From positions 38,440,840 to 38,504,839 of the forward strand of contig NC_061869.1 of assembly GCF_907164915.1 (NCBI RefSeq): 64,000 nucleotides of DNA, in the 5' to 3' direction. Below are positions 10,021-21,098 of this stretch, piece by piece. The stretch is from Impatiens glandulifera. Lineage: Eukaryota > Streptophyta > Magnoliopsida > Ericales > Balsaminaceae. The notes beneath the pieces are model-generated. The model made no database searches, was not told where the DNA came from, and saw only the letters and a program-made list of their open reading frames with translations. Position 1 is the stretch's first letter. Each line of letters begins with the position of its first letter. The translations under genes were made by a program, and so were the position numbers.

Positions 10021-11200
10021 ACTATGGACATAATTAAACATAGAATCACAACGAATTACAATAAAAACTACCATTGGTGTGATAACATTGGTGTTGTGAT
10101 TCTAATAGTCAATTCGTTGTGAGCTTAAATTACAATAAAAACTACTTAAATTTGTACATAATTAAACATAGAAATATAAAATTACAACACTTAATCTATT
10201 TAAACTTTATATTGCATAATATTGGACATAACTAGTGTGTACAATGTCAAATATTTTGTAGGCTTATGTTTAATTCAATAAATATAAAAATATAAGAGTG
10301 AATAGACTTACGTGCTTCAAAGTTAATGTTCTTTCTTTTTTTTTAATTATTTTTCTATTTGTATATATCTTTATTTCTTTCAACAACTTCTGAATTGTTT
10401 TAAATTCTTTTTAGAAATTTCAGACCGTGCATCTTCATTATTATTATTATTAGAGAAGGATATGTTTGCTGCACAGTTTGCATTTATTTTGTGTAAATTT
10501 TTCATCTCGAGATAGCCAAAATTCTGAAACATTAATTTCTGGTATTGTGTATATCCTTATTTCTTTAAGCAATTTTTAAATTATTTTAAATTCTCTTTGA
10601 GAAATCTCAGCTCGTGTATCTTCATTATCGAATAATGATATGTTTACTGCATAGTTTGCATTTATTTTCTGTAAATTCTTCCATCACTTCGGTAACTCCA
10701 AATTCTAAAACATTGTTATTTAGTAACGTAGAAACTCATTTTTACACCATAATTTTATAAAATTTAAAATAATTTCGAACCAACAAATTATTTCATAAAA
10801 TATTCTTATACGAGCTCCTTGTATGGAATTAAAATAAATAATTATTTTGGAAACGATCAATTCTATTCTAAAATAATTAAATTTTGAACTATTTTAAATA
10901 AATTTAAAAGGTATAATTAAATGAGTGGGTTAAATAAGAATTATATTTTTTTTTATCTTGTTTATGTTTGTTTTGCAGATTTAAAAAAAAATGTTTGAAG
11001 GTGACCATCGCGGACGGCAACTGAACATTCGCTGACGGGCTATCCGCAAGCGACCACAACCTAACCCGAGTAGAACTTAAAACATAATCTCTTGAGTGTG
11101 TTTTTACACGCCTTATTTTTCTTTCTCGATTTCTCATAGAGGAAAACCGATTGGCAACTCTAAAAGTCAAAGCTAGTATAAGTTGATAATTTTAAATGCA
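10021..11200. other. AT-rich non-coding stretch with a direct duplication
   Basis: No gene recognised. It holds a short inverted repeat (tagaatcacaac at about 10040, its complement at about 10094) and a direct duplication of about 183 bp (10362-10545 and 10546-10712). The minus-strand open frame at 10904-11170 has no recognisable similarity. Confidence 0.45.
10362..10712. repeat. Direct tandem duplication, about 183-bp unit
   Basis: Both units contain TATTTCTTT, TTTTAAATTCT, GAAAT(T/C)TCAG, GTGCATCTTCATTA or GTGTATCTTCATTA, GATATGTTT, and TTTGCATTTATTTT in the same order. The second unit is diverged by scattered substitutions, so the duplication is not recent. Function unknown. Confidence 0.7.
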
Positions 11201-11714
11201 CCACCATTTTTTTTATCGTCTCACATTTGAGATTTGAGAGGAAGATGAATTATTGAGCATCGTCATCGAGTTTGTAACCCTCAAAAAAACCCTTTGCATC
11301 GGTTTCCGTGGAAAGCCCGAGGTTTGAGAAATTCAACCTCAGTTTTCATGTCATTAATTTTCTTTTAAAAATAAAATATTTTTTTTTTTATAAATTTTAT
11401 TAATTCCTGACAGGTTTTGAAATTAATTAAAAATTATTAACTTCAGGGTTTAATTTTAAATAATCCGAGTATTTACAATAATTAAATAATAATTTGAATT
11501 TTAGAAAATCCTTTAGTTCAAATTAATTAAACATAATTAATTTAACAAATTATTTATTTTGAAATAGGGTTGCTAATTGATTTTTGAAAATCAATAAAAG
11601 TTGACATACGTATACAAACATATTGACTAGAGTTTTCTTTTAGTTCGTATTTTGATGATACTCGGGAAAGGACTTTCGTGCTTCATCTTCCGTACCCGTT
11701 TTAAAAACGGTCTG
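11200..11714 (+). repeat. Tat-like LTR repeat copy I, left part
   Basis: Homologous to 56.33-56.75 kb (copy II) and inverted 61.2-61.6 kb (copy III). Shared blocks include tactcgggaaaggactttcg, tgcttcatcttccgtaccc and ttaaaaacggtc. This arrangement resembles the LTR start region of Tat/Ogre-type Ty3 elements as I remember them. The copy is cut at 11714 by Sirevirus A and continues at 29679 after the duplicated CGGTC. Confidence 0.6.
11710..11714. repeat. Target-site duplication of Sirevirus A, left copy
   Basis: CGGTC directly precedes the LTR start at 11715 and is repeated at 29674-29678 directly after the far LTR end. The uninterrupted paralogue at about 56.74 kb (aaaacgatcattactt) shows the pre-insertion arrangement. 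Confidence 0.85.
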
Positions 11715-13117
11715 ATAGGATCGGCGGCACCAATAGAGACGGGGGTCTGACTATTGATGACGGCTTCGGATAAACGAGTTAATAGAAATCCTATTAGGGA
11801 TTAATATCACTTTCTATTCTTCACAAACCCTAGCAAACTCTTGAACGATTCAAGTGCAGAAACGTTTGCTTAGGTTTGAAGCTAAGAACCAAAGAATAAG
11901 AGGATGACATAATGTAAATGACATAGCAATTTGTTTATGGATGTTCGGAGCAAAACTCTCCTACGTTACCCCTTCTTCCAACCAACAGAAGGATTCACTA
12001 TACGTTTCTTATAATCAAATACAGTTGCACGACTAGCTCACTGTTGAACACAACAGACTCTGTTCAACTTACAATATATTGAAGAATATCACTCAGCTAG
12101 ACAATACTTTGATTCTAACTCTCTCTTGATAAACACACAGTAAAGAAAGAAAGCAATTCGTTCGTGTATCAACAATTGTTAGATCAATATCTCTTTGTGA
12201 TTCCAGCAATTGTGTCCGGCAGTTCTTCCATTGTCCTTGAAGATCTTTAAATAGAGAACACGTACCAACGATCGGATCTTCTATAATTACACATGTCAAA
12301 CATCCATTGGAACGCCTCCATAGTACATAGCAGACTCTGAGCACCAGGATCGTGGCCTTACCAATCTGGTAGTGCGCCAAATATTCTTCTAGGATATTCC
12401 TAAAGGAAACAAGTAGTGGGAAGAATATTTGCTTACGTGACATTAGATAATTGGTTGCAACTGGCTATCGTACTGATCTGCACAGGAAAGTGGAGTAGGA
12501 GTAGCATACAGCTAGTTGATCGTGGGTAGACGGATGCTATCTTCAAGCAACTACTTAAGCATTACATTAGACGTTTTTCACTTAGACTTGCAAGTCTAAT
12601 GAAATTAGACGCCCACGTCTAGTAGCAGGATCCATTAGACAACCTGGTCTAATGGGATTAAACGACACGTCTAATTACACATCCCTTCAGACTAATCTGA
12701 AGGAGTTAGACTACACGTCTAACTCTCATCTATTAGATGACACGTCTAACTACGGTTCCCTTCAGACTAATTAGAAGGAGTTAGACTGCACGTCTAACTG
12801 TCATCTGTTAGACGGCACGTCTAACTACAGTTCCCTTCAGACTAATCTGAAGGAGTTAGACTGCACGTCTAACTCTCATCTGTTAGACGACACGTCTAAC
12901 TACAGTTCCCTTCAGACTAATCTAAAGGAGTTAGACTGCACGTCTAACTCTCATCTGTTAGACGACACCTCTAATTACGTCTGTTACACTACACGTCTAA
13001 CTACGTATCCGTTAGACTGCACATCTAACTACATTTGTTAAATTGCACGTCAAACTACGTGTTTGTTAGACTACACATCTAACTACGTATCCGTTAGACT
13101 GCACGTCTAACTACGAC
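11715..13117 (-). repeat. 3' LTR of element A, start truncated
   Basis: Its outer end (tgatagg... on the plus strand, ...CTATCA in element direction) matches the outer end of the 5' LTR at 18764. It contains a TATTTAAAG box on the minus strand (about 12245-12253) and a palindromic-unit array at about 12590-13115. In place of the expected LTR start the array joins ORF2 sequence at about 13113-13120, marking a deletion junction. Confidence 0.8.
12590..13115. repeat. Palindromic minisatellite in 3' LTR of A
   Basis: Repeated units of the form gttagac(n)cacgtctaac with spacers such as tacgtatcc, or ccttcagactaatctgaagg, itself palindromic. Each unit can form a small hairpin with TTAGAC and GTCTAA arms. 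Far fewer units are present than in the partner LTR (28690-29673). Confidence 0.85.
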
Positions 13118-13535
13118 TGTTCCCATGATACTCAACTTTCAAGTAGTTACTTTTCCCGTGATACTCAACAAGAAGAGTTTCCTCTTCGGAGGTTTGATCT
13201 GAAAAGAAATGCATCATTTCAGATAGAATCTCATTTGAGGAAGAAGGAAACTCATGGATTCCTTCGGTTGGGAGTCTGAAGAACAAGCCGAATGTTTCTT
13301 CAGTGAAGCAGCTGTCTTTACCAAGTACATTCGCACGAATGTATTTATTGTGGTAAAAGCTAGCGGATTCGAAGAACTCACGAACAACTTGTCCGTGATA
13401 GATGCAGTGAGGGCGAATGAACTTCTTCAGCCCAGAAGCTTTCAATGATTCAAACATTTGAACCATTCCAAGAATCGTTAGAGTAGAAACGGACTTGAAA
13501 TCTACTTGCAGGGATTTTGGAGAGAAAGAAGTCAT
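13107..13535 (-). pseudogene. ORF2 of element A, truncated after the first domain half
   Basis: Minus-strand Met (13535) starts MTSFSPKSLQVDFKSV, followed by MFESLKASGLKKF, VVREFFES, LFFRLPTEG and EYHGKSNY, the LPTEG-type ORF2 domain. I chose this Met because homologues start about ten residues before LQVDF, although the frame is open further upstream. After about 142 codons it runs into LTR repeat sequence and stops (NSRS). The C-terminal domain half, second block, coiled coil and Arg-Gly-Gly tail are deleted. Confidence 0.75.
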
Positions 13536-13856
13536 TTTGGCAAGATGAACACAAGAACATGACGATTCGAATTCTAGAGAGAGAGACAAGGATTTAGGAG
13601 TACTCAACCATTTGTGTGACACAATTCATTAAATATTAAAGAGCTAACGTGTAACAATTAATATTTAATGATTATACCAACCGTCAAAAATTTCAGAAAT
13701 CTTTCCTAAGGGACACAACTATCAATTAATATTAATCATTAAACTGCACAGTTAATATTAGACGTATATTGGAAAGTCATCAGAAATTTTAGTCACTTTT
13801 GAAAAATTGAGACACACCTGTCTTCAATCTATTTGAGAAGTGACTGATTTATTTTT

Positions 13857-13867
13857 GGCGGGAAAAA
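13857..13867 (-). promoter_or_regulatory. E2F-like motif upstream of ORF2 in A
   Basis: On the minus strand TTTTTCCCGCC fits the E2F consensus TTTSSCGC and lies about 320 bp upstream of the ORF2 start. The same motif occurs at the corresponding place in B (23561-23570) and C (48967-48975). In all three a GACAACTGTCC or GACAGCTGTCC word lies within about 60 bp upstream. Binding is not shown. Confidence 0.45.
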
Positions 13868-14326
13868 GTACATAGACAGATAAATTTGTAGATGACAGCT
13901 GTCCTGATAGCCAGAAGATAAAGAATCTAAGTACACAAGTAGTTAGACGTTTAATCTAATTTTCACATTCTTCACTTCTAATTAGGAAATTCGTCTATTA
14001 GACGTTGTCGTCTAATCAAGTTTGTCTTATAAACGTCTAACGTCTATTAGACGTAGATGTCTAATTACGCATAAACACCACGTGCTAGACGTGTGTTTAG
14101 TTAGACATGAGCTTCCAATTGCTCTTGTCCCAAAAACGTCTAACGTCTATTAGACGTATACGTCTAACTGCGCAGGTTAATTAACCAAGGCACGAGTTCC
14201 CGAAAGAAGATAAAAACTGCTTGAGTAGAGGTACGTCTAAGTAGTTATGCTTCTTAAACCTTTAGTCCATTGTACGTATTGAGACATCTGTCTTCTTGTT
14301 TGTTCAATTACGTTTTGAACAACAAG

Positions 14327-14337
14327 TTCCCCCTTAG
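14327..14337 (-). other. Internal polypurine tract after pol in A
   Basis: Minus strand reads CTAAGGGGGAACTTGTTG. It resembles a copia 3' polypurine tract followed by an LTR-like start, but here it sits between pol and ORF2, about 1.2 kb before the 3' LTR. C has the same arrangement at 48543-48560 and B a weaker form at 23111-23122. Confidence 0.55.
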
Positions 14338-14364
14338 TTTATGCACATAACAACATCAATCAAG

Positions 14365-17300
14365 ATCAACAAGTCCTAAAATGTTTCTAAAGTAAGAAAA
14401 CTTAGCTTCGGGTAGATGCTTCGTGAAGATGTCCGCAGTTTGTTGATCTGTTGGGATGTATTCAAGACGAATCTACTTCTGATTGAAATGCTCTCGGATA
14501 AAGTGATGTCTGATTTCAATATGCTTTGTCTGAGAGTGTAGAACTAGATTATAGGTGATTGCGATAGCACTTGTGTTGTCGTAGAAAATTGGAGATTCTT
14601 CAGCCTCAATCCCATAGTCCCTAAGCTGTTGTTGAACTCACAAGTGATGAGAGCAGCAACTGCCAGTAGCAAGGTACTCTGCTTCAGCTATAGACGTGAC
14701 AACCGACGTCTGCTTCTTGCCGAACCATGAGATAAGACGATCTTTAAGGAACTGGCAAGTTCCACTCATGCTCTTTCTATCTTTTTTGCACCCTGCATAA
14801 TCTGCATCTGAGAAACTTGTTAAATTGAAACTGGAATCCTTTAGATACCACAGTCCCACATTTTAAGTTCCCTTTAAATACTTCAGAATGCGTTTAGCAA
14901 CAGTAAAGTGAGAAAATTTAGGATTAGCCTGGAATCTTCCACAGACACCGACGACAAATTGGATATCTGGTCTACTAGCATTAACATATAACAATGACCC
15001 AATAAGACCTCTATAGGTTGTGACATCTACACTTTGACCACCATCATCTTTGTCCAATTTACTAGAGGAGCTCATTGGAGTATCTGCAGCAGAGCAGTTC
15101 TCCATCCCAAACTTCTTTAGTAACTCTTTGGTATACTTGGCCTGATTAATGAAGGTTCCTTTCTCCAGCTGACGAACTTGAAAACCGAGGAAGAAAATTA
15201 ATTCTCCCATCATGCTCATTTCAAATCTGTCCTACATCAGCTTGGCAAACTTCTCACACAATTTGGGATTAGTTAATCCAAATATAATGTCATCAACATA
15301 TATTTGAATAAGCAGAATGTGAGAGTCTTTAGTGAATCTAAACAATGTTTTATCCACAGTTCCAATAACAAAATCACGATCAAACAGAAATTCAGTCAAA
15401 GTGTCATACAAAGCTATAGGAGCTTGTTTCAAACCATACAAAACTTTGTCAAGTTTAAAAACATGATTTGGTAAAGTATGATCTACAAAACTAGGAGGTT
15501 GCTCAACATAAACATCTTTATTTAATTAACCATTTAAAAATGCACTTTTCACATCCATTTGAAAGACTTTAAAATTCTTAAATGATGCATACGCCAAGAA
15601 GATTCTAATTGCCTCAAGTTTTGCTACAGGTGCAAAGGACTCATCAAAGTCGATACCTTCCTCATGTCTGTATCCTTGAGCAACTAATCGAGCTTTGTTT
15701 CTAATAACCAAGCCATCTTTACTAAGCTTGTTTCTAAAGACCCATCTTGTTCCTATGACTGACTGATCAATCGGTCTAGGAGTTAGATTCCACTCTTTAT
15801 TTCTCACAAATTGGTTTAACTCCTCCTGCATAACATTGATCCAATTTGGATCAACCACTGCTTCACCAATTTTCTTGGGTTCAATCTGAGAAATAAATAC
15901 AAAATTGGCCATTTCATCCATCAATTGATGTCTTGTCCTTCGAGGAGAGAAAGGATTTTCGATGATCAACTCTAGTGGATGATTCTTGTTCCATCTGAAG
16001 TTGGATCCAAAGGGATTGGTCATTTGACCATGTGACTCTACGACGTCCGAACTCTCAATAGTTTGTTGAACAGTAGTTTGTGCGTCTAGTTGGATTTCAA
16101 CCGGATCAGTCATAAGATCAAACAATGACATTCGTTTATCTAGAGCTTCTTCCTCACTTACAGACTCAAGACTCGTCGCTTCTAATCTGTTAGCAAGGTC
16201 AATGTGATCAATGTAGTTACTCTCAACAGGCTCATCAATGATAACATGAAGGGATTCCTCAACAGTTTGAGTTCTGTTGTTAAATACTATGTAAGCCTTG
16301 CTTACTAAGGAATAACCCATCATGAATCCAGCATCTGTTTTAGCATCAAAAGCGGTCAAATAAACCTTTCCATTGTTATGAATAAAAAATTTACACCCGA
16401 ATACTTTGAAGTATGAAACTGTGGGAATTCTCCCGTAATACAGTTCATAGGGAGTTTTATCAAAATGTTTGTTAATTATTGACCGATTTTGTGTGTAGCA
16501 AGCTGTGTTTATGGCTTCTACCCAGAACCTTTGAGGTACGTCTGATTCAGCTAGCATGGATCTCACAGCTTTCTTCAGAGTCCTCACTCTTCTCTCAGCA
16601 ATGCCATTCTGCTTTGGTGTTCTGGTACTAAACAACTCGTGCCTAATCCCAGACTCCTTGAAATAAGTTGAAAGATATCTGTTTGTGAACTCAATTCCCT
16701 GTTCACTTCTAATGCAAATAATATTCAAAGATTTCTGATTCTAAATTCTTTTAAATATTCTAATCAAAATTTCAGCAGTTTTATCCTTTGATGGTAAAAA
16801 TGCTACCCATGTAAATCGCGAAAAATCATCAATAACAATTAGGGCGAATCTCATTCCTCCTTAGCTATTTACAGGAATTGGACCAAACAGATCCATGTGT
16901 AACAGTTCTAAGCAACGACGGGATTGAGATTTTCCTTTACTTTTGAACGATGATCTGCCCTGTTTGCCTAACTGGCAAGCAGAACATACACTGTCCTTAG
17001 AAAACTGTAATTTAGGTAAACCAATAACTAAATTGTTTGAACAAATGTTGTTGATGATTTTAAAATTCAGATGGTTTAACCTTTTATGCCATAACCATTT
17101 CTGGTCATTTTTGGCAATCATGCACATAGGATTAAATGATTCTTTTTGCCAATTCATTTTATATGAGTTTTCTACTCTACTACCGGTTAATAAAGTATTA
17201 CCATGTTGATCCTTAACTAGGCATGCCTGAGTTTGAAAATCAACTGATAGACCATTATTCCATAAATGACTAATACTAATCAAGTTATAGCACAAATTGT

Positions 17301-17480
17301 CAACAAGTAACACGTCATTAATGGTTAGATTATCATGGATAATCTTACACTTACCTATGGTCTTACCCTTCTTGTTGTCACCAAAAGTGATTTTAGGTCC
17401 AGAACAATCTGCTATATCAGTGAGAAGCCGTCTATTTCCTATCATATGCCTAGAATAGCCGCTATCAAGATACTATATAG
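14365..17480 (-). pseudogene. pol of element A: protease, integrase, RT, RNase H
   Basis: In coding order: aspartic protease YLDSGYSRHM near 17478, preceded directly by a stop. Integrase zinc region WLWHKRLNHLNF with CSACQ (16.9-17.2 kb). Integrase core VIDDFSRFTW (about 16830), IRSEQGIEF, where family members have RSD so the second catalytic Asp is Glu, and [13 protein letters not shown] from [12 protein letters not shown] through [10 protein letters not shown] and [13 protein letters not shown] to YVDD (15289-15300). RNase H with SFSDADYAGC, SIAEAEYLA and YDNTSAIA. Stops occur at about 16740, 15523, 15230, 14860 and 14636, so no polyprotein can be made. Copia domain order (integrase before RT) is clear. 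Confidence 0.9.
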
Positions 17481-17559
17481 ATTCCTCGAGACTATCATTC
17501 ACTTTTACCTACACAAAATAATATTTACAATATTTTGGTACCCACATTGAATTGGGTCC

Positions 17560-18700
17560 TCGGTCAATCAGTCCTTTAGGTATACATATTTGAGTTATTC
17601 TGATGAATTTCCCATTTTGTGTTGTGATTAATGCGTATGATTTTGACATAGCAGACGCCTTCCTGCTAGCCACTGATCCCTTAGTCTTTGAAGATGATTT
17701 TCTTTTAGAAATTCTTGACTTCTTGCTAAACTTGCTAGCTGTTTCTTACTTATTTTTCAGGCAGCTAACAGTCGGCAGAACATAAGCTATTTCATTCTTC
17801 GAAGCTAATTTATCATGAATTGGATCAGATTCACTGTCAGTTAAACTCCCTTTGACAAAGTTTATAGACTTAAACTTGTTAGTTGCTGAGTTTGACTTTT
17901 TGCAGGATTGGTTTGGGTCATTGCCATCAAATCCTAAACCAGATCTAGATCCTGCAGGTTTCAATAGACTAATCTGATGTTTGACAGCTTCTCCAGACCT
18001 CGTCCAAGAACTAACAACATAGTTTAACATTTTGTTTTCAGAAGAAAGAGTTTGAATCTGTTCCTTGAGCATCTCATTTTCGGATGAGATCTCTACTACT
18101 TTCTTTTCAAAAACACTTGATTTAGAAGTTATGTGTGAAGAAGAAATATTGGCCTCATATATTACTTTCATTTCATAAAAAGAATCTGATAACTTCTTGT
18201 ACTCAATGGCTATTCTTGTAGTTAACTCTTCGGTGGTAAATTCTTGTGTAGAAACATCATTTACCTTGGATTGATTGTCTTCCATCAAGCATGTTACAGT
18301 TTCAGTATCCTTTTCAACAAGAAAATCCTATGAATCGTTGTCGGCTCATTTGGATTTGTTTTCAACACACATGAAAACTTTCTGGTCCTTCTGATTCTTC
18401 TTGGCTTGAACATTTCGACCATAGATATGTGTCAGCTTCTCCCAGATTTCTTTAGTAGAGGAATATGACTTGATCTCGTAGAATATGTTCAAATTGATCG
18501 ATTGATACAAAATATTTTTAACCACATTGTCCAAGTTGTTGATCATCTTATCTTTAGTAGTCCACTCACATCTTGGCTTCGAAATTTTTATGGGTCCATC
18601 GGTAATGACGCTCCACATGTCACAATCAATAGAAGCCAAGTGAGCTTGCATTCTCATCATCCAATAGTCGAAGTTGTCTCTTAACAGAATAGGGATCTAG
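17560..18700 (-). pseudogene. gag of element A, internally deleted
   Basis: The N-terminal part (from about 18690) reads MQAHLASIDCDMWSVI, then WEKLTHIYGRN, like B residues 25-110. It then jumps to a segment aligned with B after its zinc knuckle. Roughly 190 residues including the nucleocapsid knuckle are missing and a stop lies near 18346. The C-terminal half keeps the coiled coil (VVEISSENEMLKEQIQTLSS), RSGEAVKHQISLL and GSRSGLGFDGNDPN, ending in the QIxIPKGLIDRGPN box before pol. Confidence 0.8.
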
Positions 18701-18749
18701 TCGATGATAGACATGATTCGGGTTCTTGATGCTTGAGAATAGAAACAGG

Positions 18750-18761
18750 GCTTTGATACCA
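18750..18761 (-). other. Primer binding site of element A (initiator tRNA-Met)
   Basis: Minus strand TGGTATCAAAGC, 2 bp inside the 5' LTR end, one mismatch from the canonical TGGTATCAGAGC complementary to plant initiator tRNA-Met. Confidence 0.85.
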
Positions 18762-18763
18762 AT

Positions 18764-19225
18764 TGATAGGTTCGGCGACACCAATAGAGATGGGGTCTGG
18801 CTATTGATGACGGTTTCAGATAAACGAGTTGATAAAAATCATGTTAGAGATTAATATCACTTTCTATTCTTCACAAACCCTTGCAAACTCTTGAACGATT
18901 CAAGTGCGGAAACGTTTGCTCAGGTTTGAAGCTAAGAACCAAAGAATAAGAAGATGAGAAAATATAAATGACACAACAGTTTGTTTATGGATGTTCAGAG
19001 CAAAACTCTCCTACGTCACCCCTTCTTCCACCGGAAGGATTCACTATACGTTTCTTAGAATCAAATAAAAATTGCACGACTAGCACACTGTTGAACAGAA
19101 CAAACTCTATTCAACTTACAGTATATTGAAGAATATCAATCAGCTAGACAATACTTTAATTCTAACTTTCTCTTGATAAACACACAGTAAAGCAAGAAAG
19201 CAATTCGTTCGTGTATCAACAATTG
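18764..19225 (-). repeat. 5' LTR of element A, inner part (split by B)
   Basis: Plus-strand tgataggttcggcgacacc aligns with the left LTR at 11715. Alignment continues to caattg at 19225, where element B begins. The LTR resumes at 28295 after the duplicated AATTG. Total reconstructed span is 462 + 1379 bp. Confidence 0.85.
19221..19225. repeat. Target-site duplication of element B, left copy
   Basis: AATTG precedes the TGTTGGG LTR start. The same five bases follow the 3' LTR at 28290-28294. The undisturbed target survives in A's other LTR at about 12174-12178 (caacaattgttagatc). Confidence 0.95.
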
Positions 19226-19379
19226 TGTTGGGTCAAATTATTTTGACTAGGTGTTGAAATAATTTAACCACTGAGATTTTGATGATGAAATGACTTATGA
19301 GTTTTGATGCAGGTGAATTGAAACAATATTTCATAAGACTTAGCTCTAATGAGGGTCATTAGACCGATTTTGGCATTCA

Positions 19380-20110
19380 ATGCATAGAATTAGACGTACA
19401 GTCTAACTAATCGGAGTTAGACGTACAGTCTAACTCATCGGAGTTAGACGTGTCGTCTAATAGACGTGTAATTAGACGGATGGTCTAATAAATACACAGA
19501 ATTAGACACAAGTCTAATGCATAGAATTAGACGTACAATCTATCTCATCTGAGTTAGACGTGTAGTCTAATGAATGCATAGAATTAGACGTATAGCCTAA
19601 CTCACCGGAGTTAGACGTATAGTCTAATGAATGTAAAGAATTAGACGTAAGTCTAATGAATACACGAAATTAGACGTAAGTCTAATGTATTCGGAATTAG
19701 ACGTACAGTCTAACTCACCGGAGTTAGACGTGTAGTCTAATAGACTTGTAATTAGACGGATGGTGTAATAGATACTCGGAATTAGACGTACAGTCTAACT
19801 CACCGGAGTTAGACATGTAGTCTAATTAATGAAAGTTAGACGTGCGTCTAACTCCTTCAGACAAGTCTGAGGTAGAACCGGAATTAGACGTGTAGTCTAA
19901 CTCAGTGGAGTTAGACGTACAGTCTAATGGTTATTGGATAATTAGACGTGTAGTCTAATTAATGAAAGTTAGACGTGCATCTAACTCCTTCAGACAAGTC
20001 TGAGGTAGAACCGGAATTAGACGTGCATTCTAACTCAGTGGAGTTAGACGTGCAGTCTAATGGTTATTGTAATTAGACGCGAGTCTAATTCTATTAGACC
20101 AGGCGCTCTA
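19380..20110. repeat. Palindromic minisatellite in 5' LTR of B
   Basis: Units alternate attagacgtacagtctaact and caccggagttagacgtgtag followed by tctaat. The recurring arms TTAGAC and GTCTAA flank 3-6 bp. It includes one unit of about 28 bp near 19390-19440 that is absent from the 3' LTR. Confidence 0.88.
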
Positions 20111-20500
20111 ATAGACGTTTCTATTAAAAGGAGATGTGTGATTTCATTAGACTGATTTTACAATCCGTCTAACTGAAATACGTTTAATGCTCAGTTTAAG
20201 TAGTATGCTTGAAGCTAGCATTTTACCTACCCACGTGCTATAGTGGTACCCTACTCCTGCTCCACTTTCTAGTGAAGATTAGTACAACAGCTATAGGCAA
20301 CCAACCAAGGAATGCCACGTAAGAGAATTTTCCTCACATTACTTGTTTTACAGGTACATCCTTGATAGAATATTCGGCGCACTACCAGTGATGTACGACC
20401 ACGATCCTTGTGCTCAGAACCTGCTATGTACAATGGAGGCTTTCCTATGGAAGAGTGCCACGTATCATTCTTGAAGATTCGAACGTTTGCTCCTGCTCAG

Positions 20501-20510
20501 TATTTAATAA
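20501..20510 (+). promoter_or_regulatory. TATA-like box in 5' LTR of B
   Basis: TATTTAATAA precedes aaatctcaaggacaacggac. The same context (TATTTAAAG then AAGGACAA) recurs in the LTRs of A (minus, about 12250) and C (42918-42926), supporting a conserved LTR promoter. The equivalent is deleted from B's 3' LTR. Confidence 0.5.
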
Positions 20511-21055
20511 ATCTCAAGGACAACGGACAATATGCCTGAACAAGCACAACTGCCAACCTTACGAACTTGCCAATCTTGAGAGAATTCAAGCCTTTGAATA
20601 TTCATACCGTGAAACTGCTTTCTGGTTGTACTGTGTGTGAATCAAGAGAGAGCTAGAATCAAAACCCCTTTAGCTGAGTGATATTCTTCATCTTGTAATT
20701 GAACATAAAGCGAATCAAAACCCCTTTAACTGTGTGTGTAAACTGTATTTGATTCGAATCATATTATAGTGAATCCTTCTGGTAGTTGGAAGAAGGGGTG
20801 ACGTAGGAGAGTTTTCTCCGAAAATCCATAAACAAACTGCTGTGTTCTTTCATTTCTGTCATCTTTTCATATTTCATCTTGTGCTTCAAACCCAAGTAAA
20901 CAATTCCGCCTTGAATCTGTTTCAAGTGTTTACAAGTGTTTGCGTAGAATAGAAAGCGAATTAAATCCCTAACAAGATTTCTTTCAAACCGTTTTTCATA
21001 AGCCTTCATCCTTAGCAAGACCCCCGTCTCTATCGATAAAGCCGATCCTATCAGT

Positions 21056-21067
21056 TGGTATCAGAGC
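21056..21067 (+). other. Primer binding site of element B (initiator tRNA-Met)
   Basis: TGGTATCAGAGC, a perfect match to the canonical plant copia primer site, 2 bp after the LTR end at 21053. Confidence 0.93.
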
Positions 21068-21098
21068 CCTGTTTCTATTCTCAAGCCTTTTCTGAAAT

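Larger units (their letters stand above)
19226..21053 (+). repeat. 5' LTR of element B
   Basis: Begins TGTTGGGTCAAATTATTTTG and ends GCCGATCCTATCA directly before the primer site. It carries a palindromic repeat array (19380-20110), a TATA-like TATTTAATAA (20501-20510) and a downstream half resembling the LTRs of A, C and D (e.g. CCACGATCCTTGTGCTCAGA, TGACGTAGGAG in opposite sense). It is 927 bp longer than the 3' LTR. Confidence 0.92.

Noticed and set aside
12093..12443. 116-aa minus-strand frame in LTR A (also a related one at 28351-28557)
   Set aside because: It lies within LTR promoter/leader sequence. The frame is not conserved as protein in B, C or D LTRs and crosses the TATTTAAAG box.
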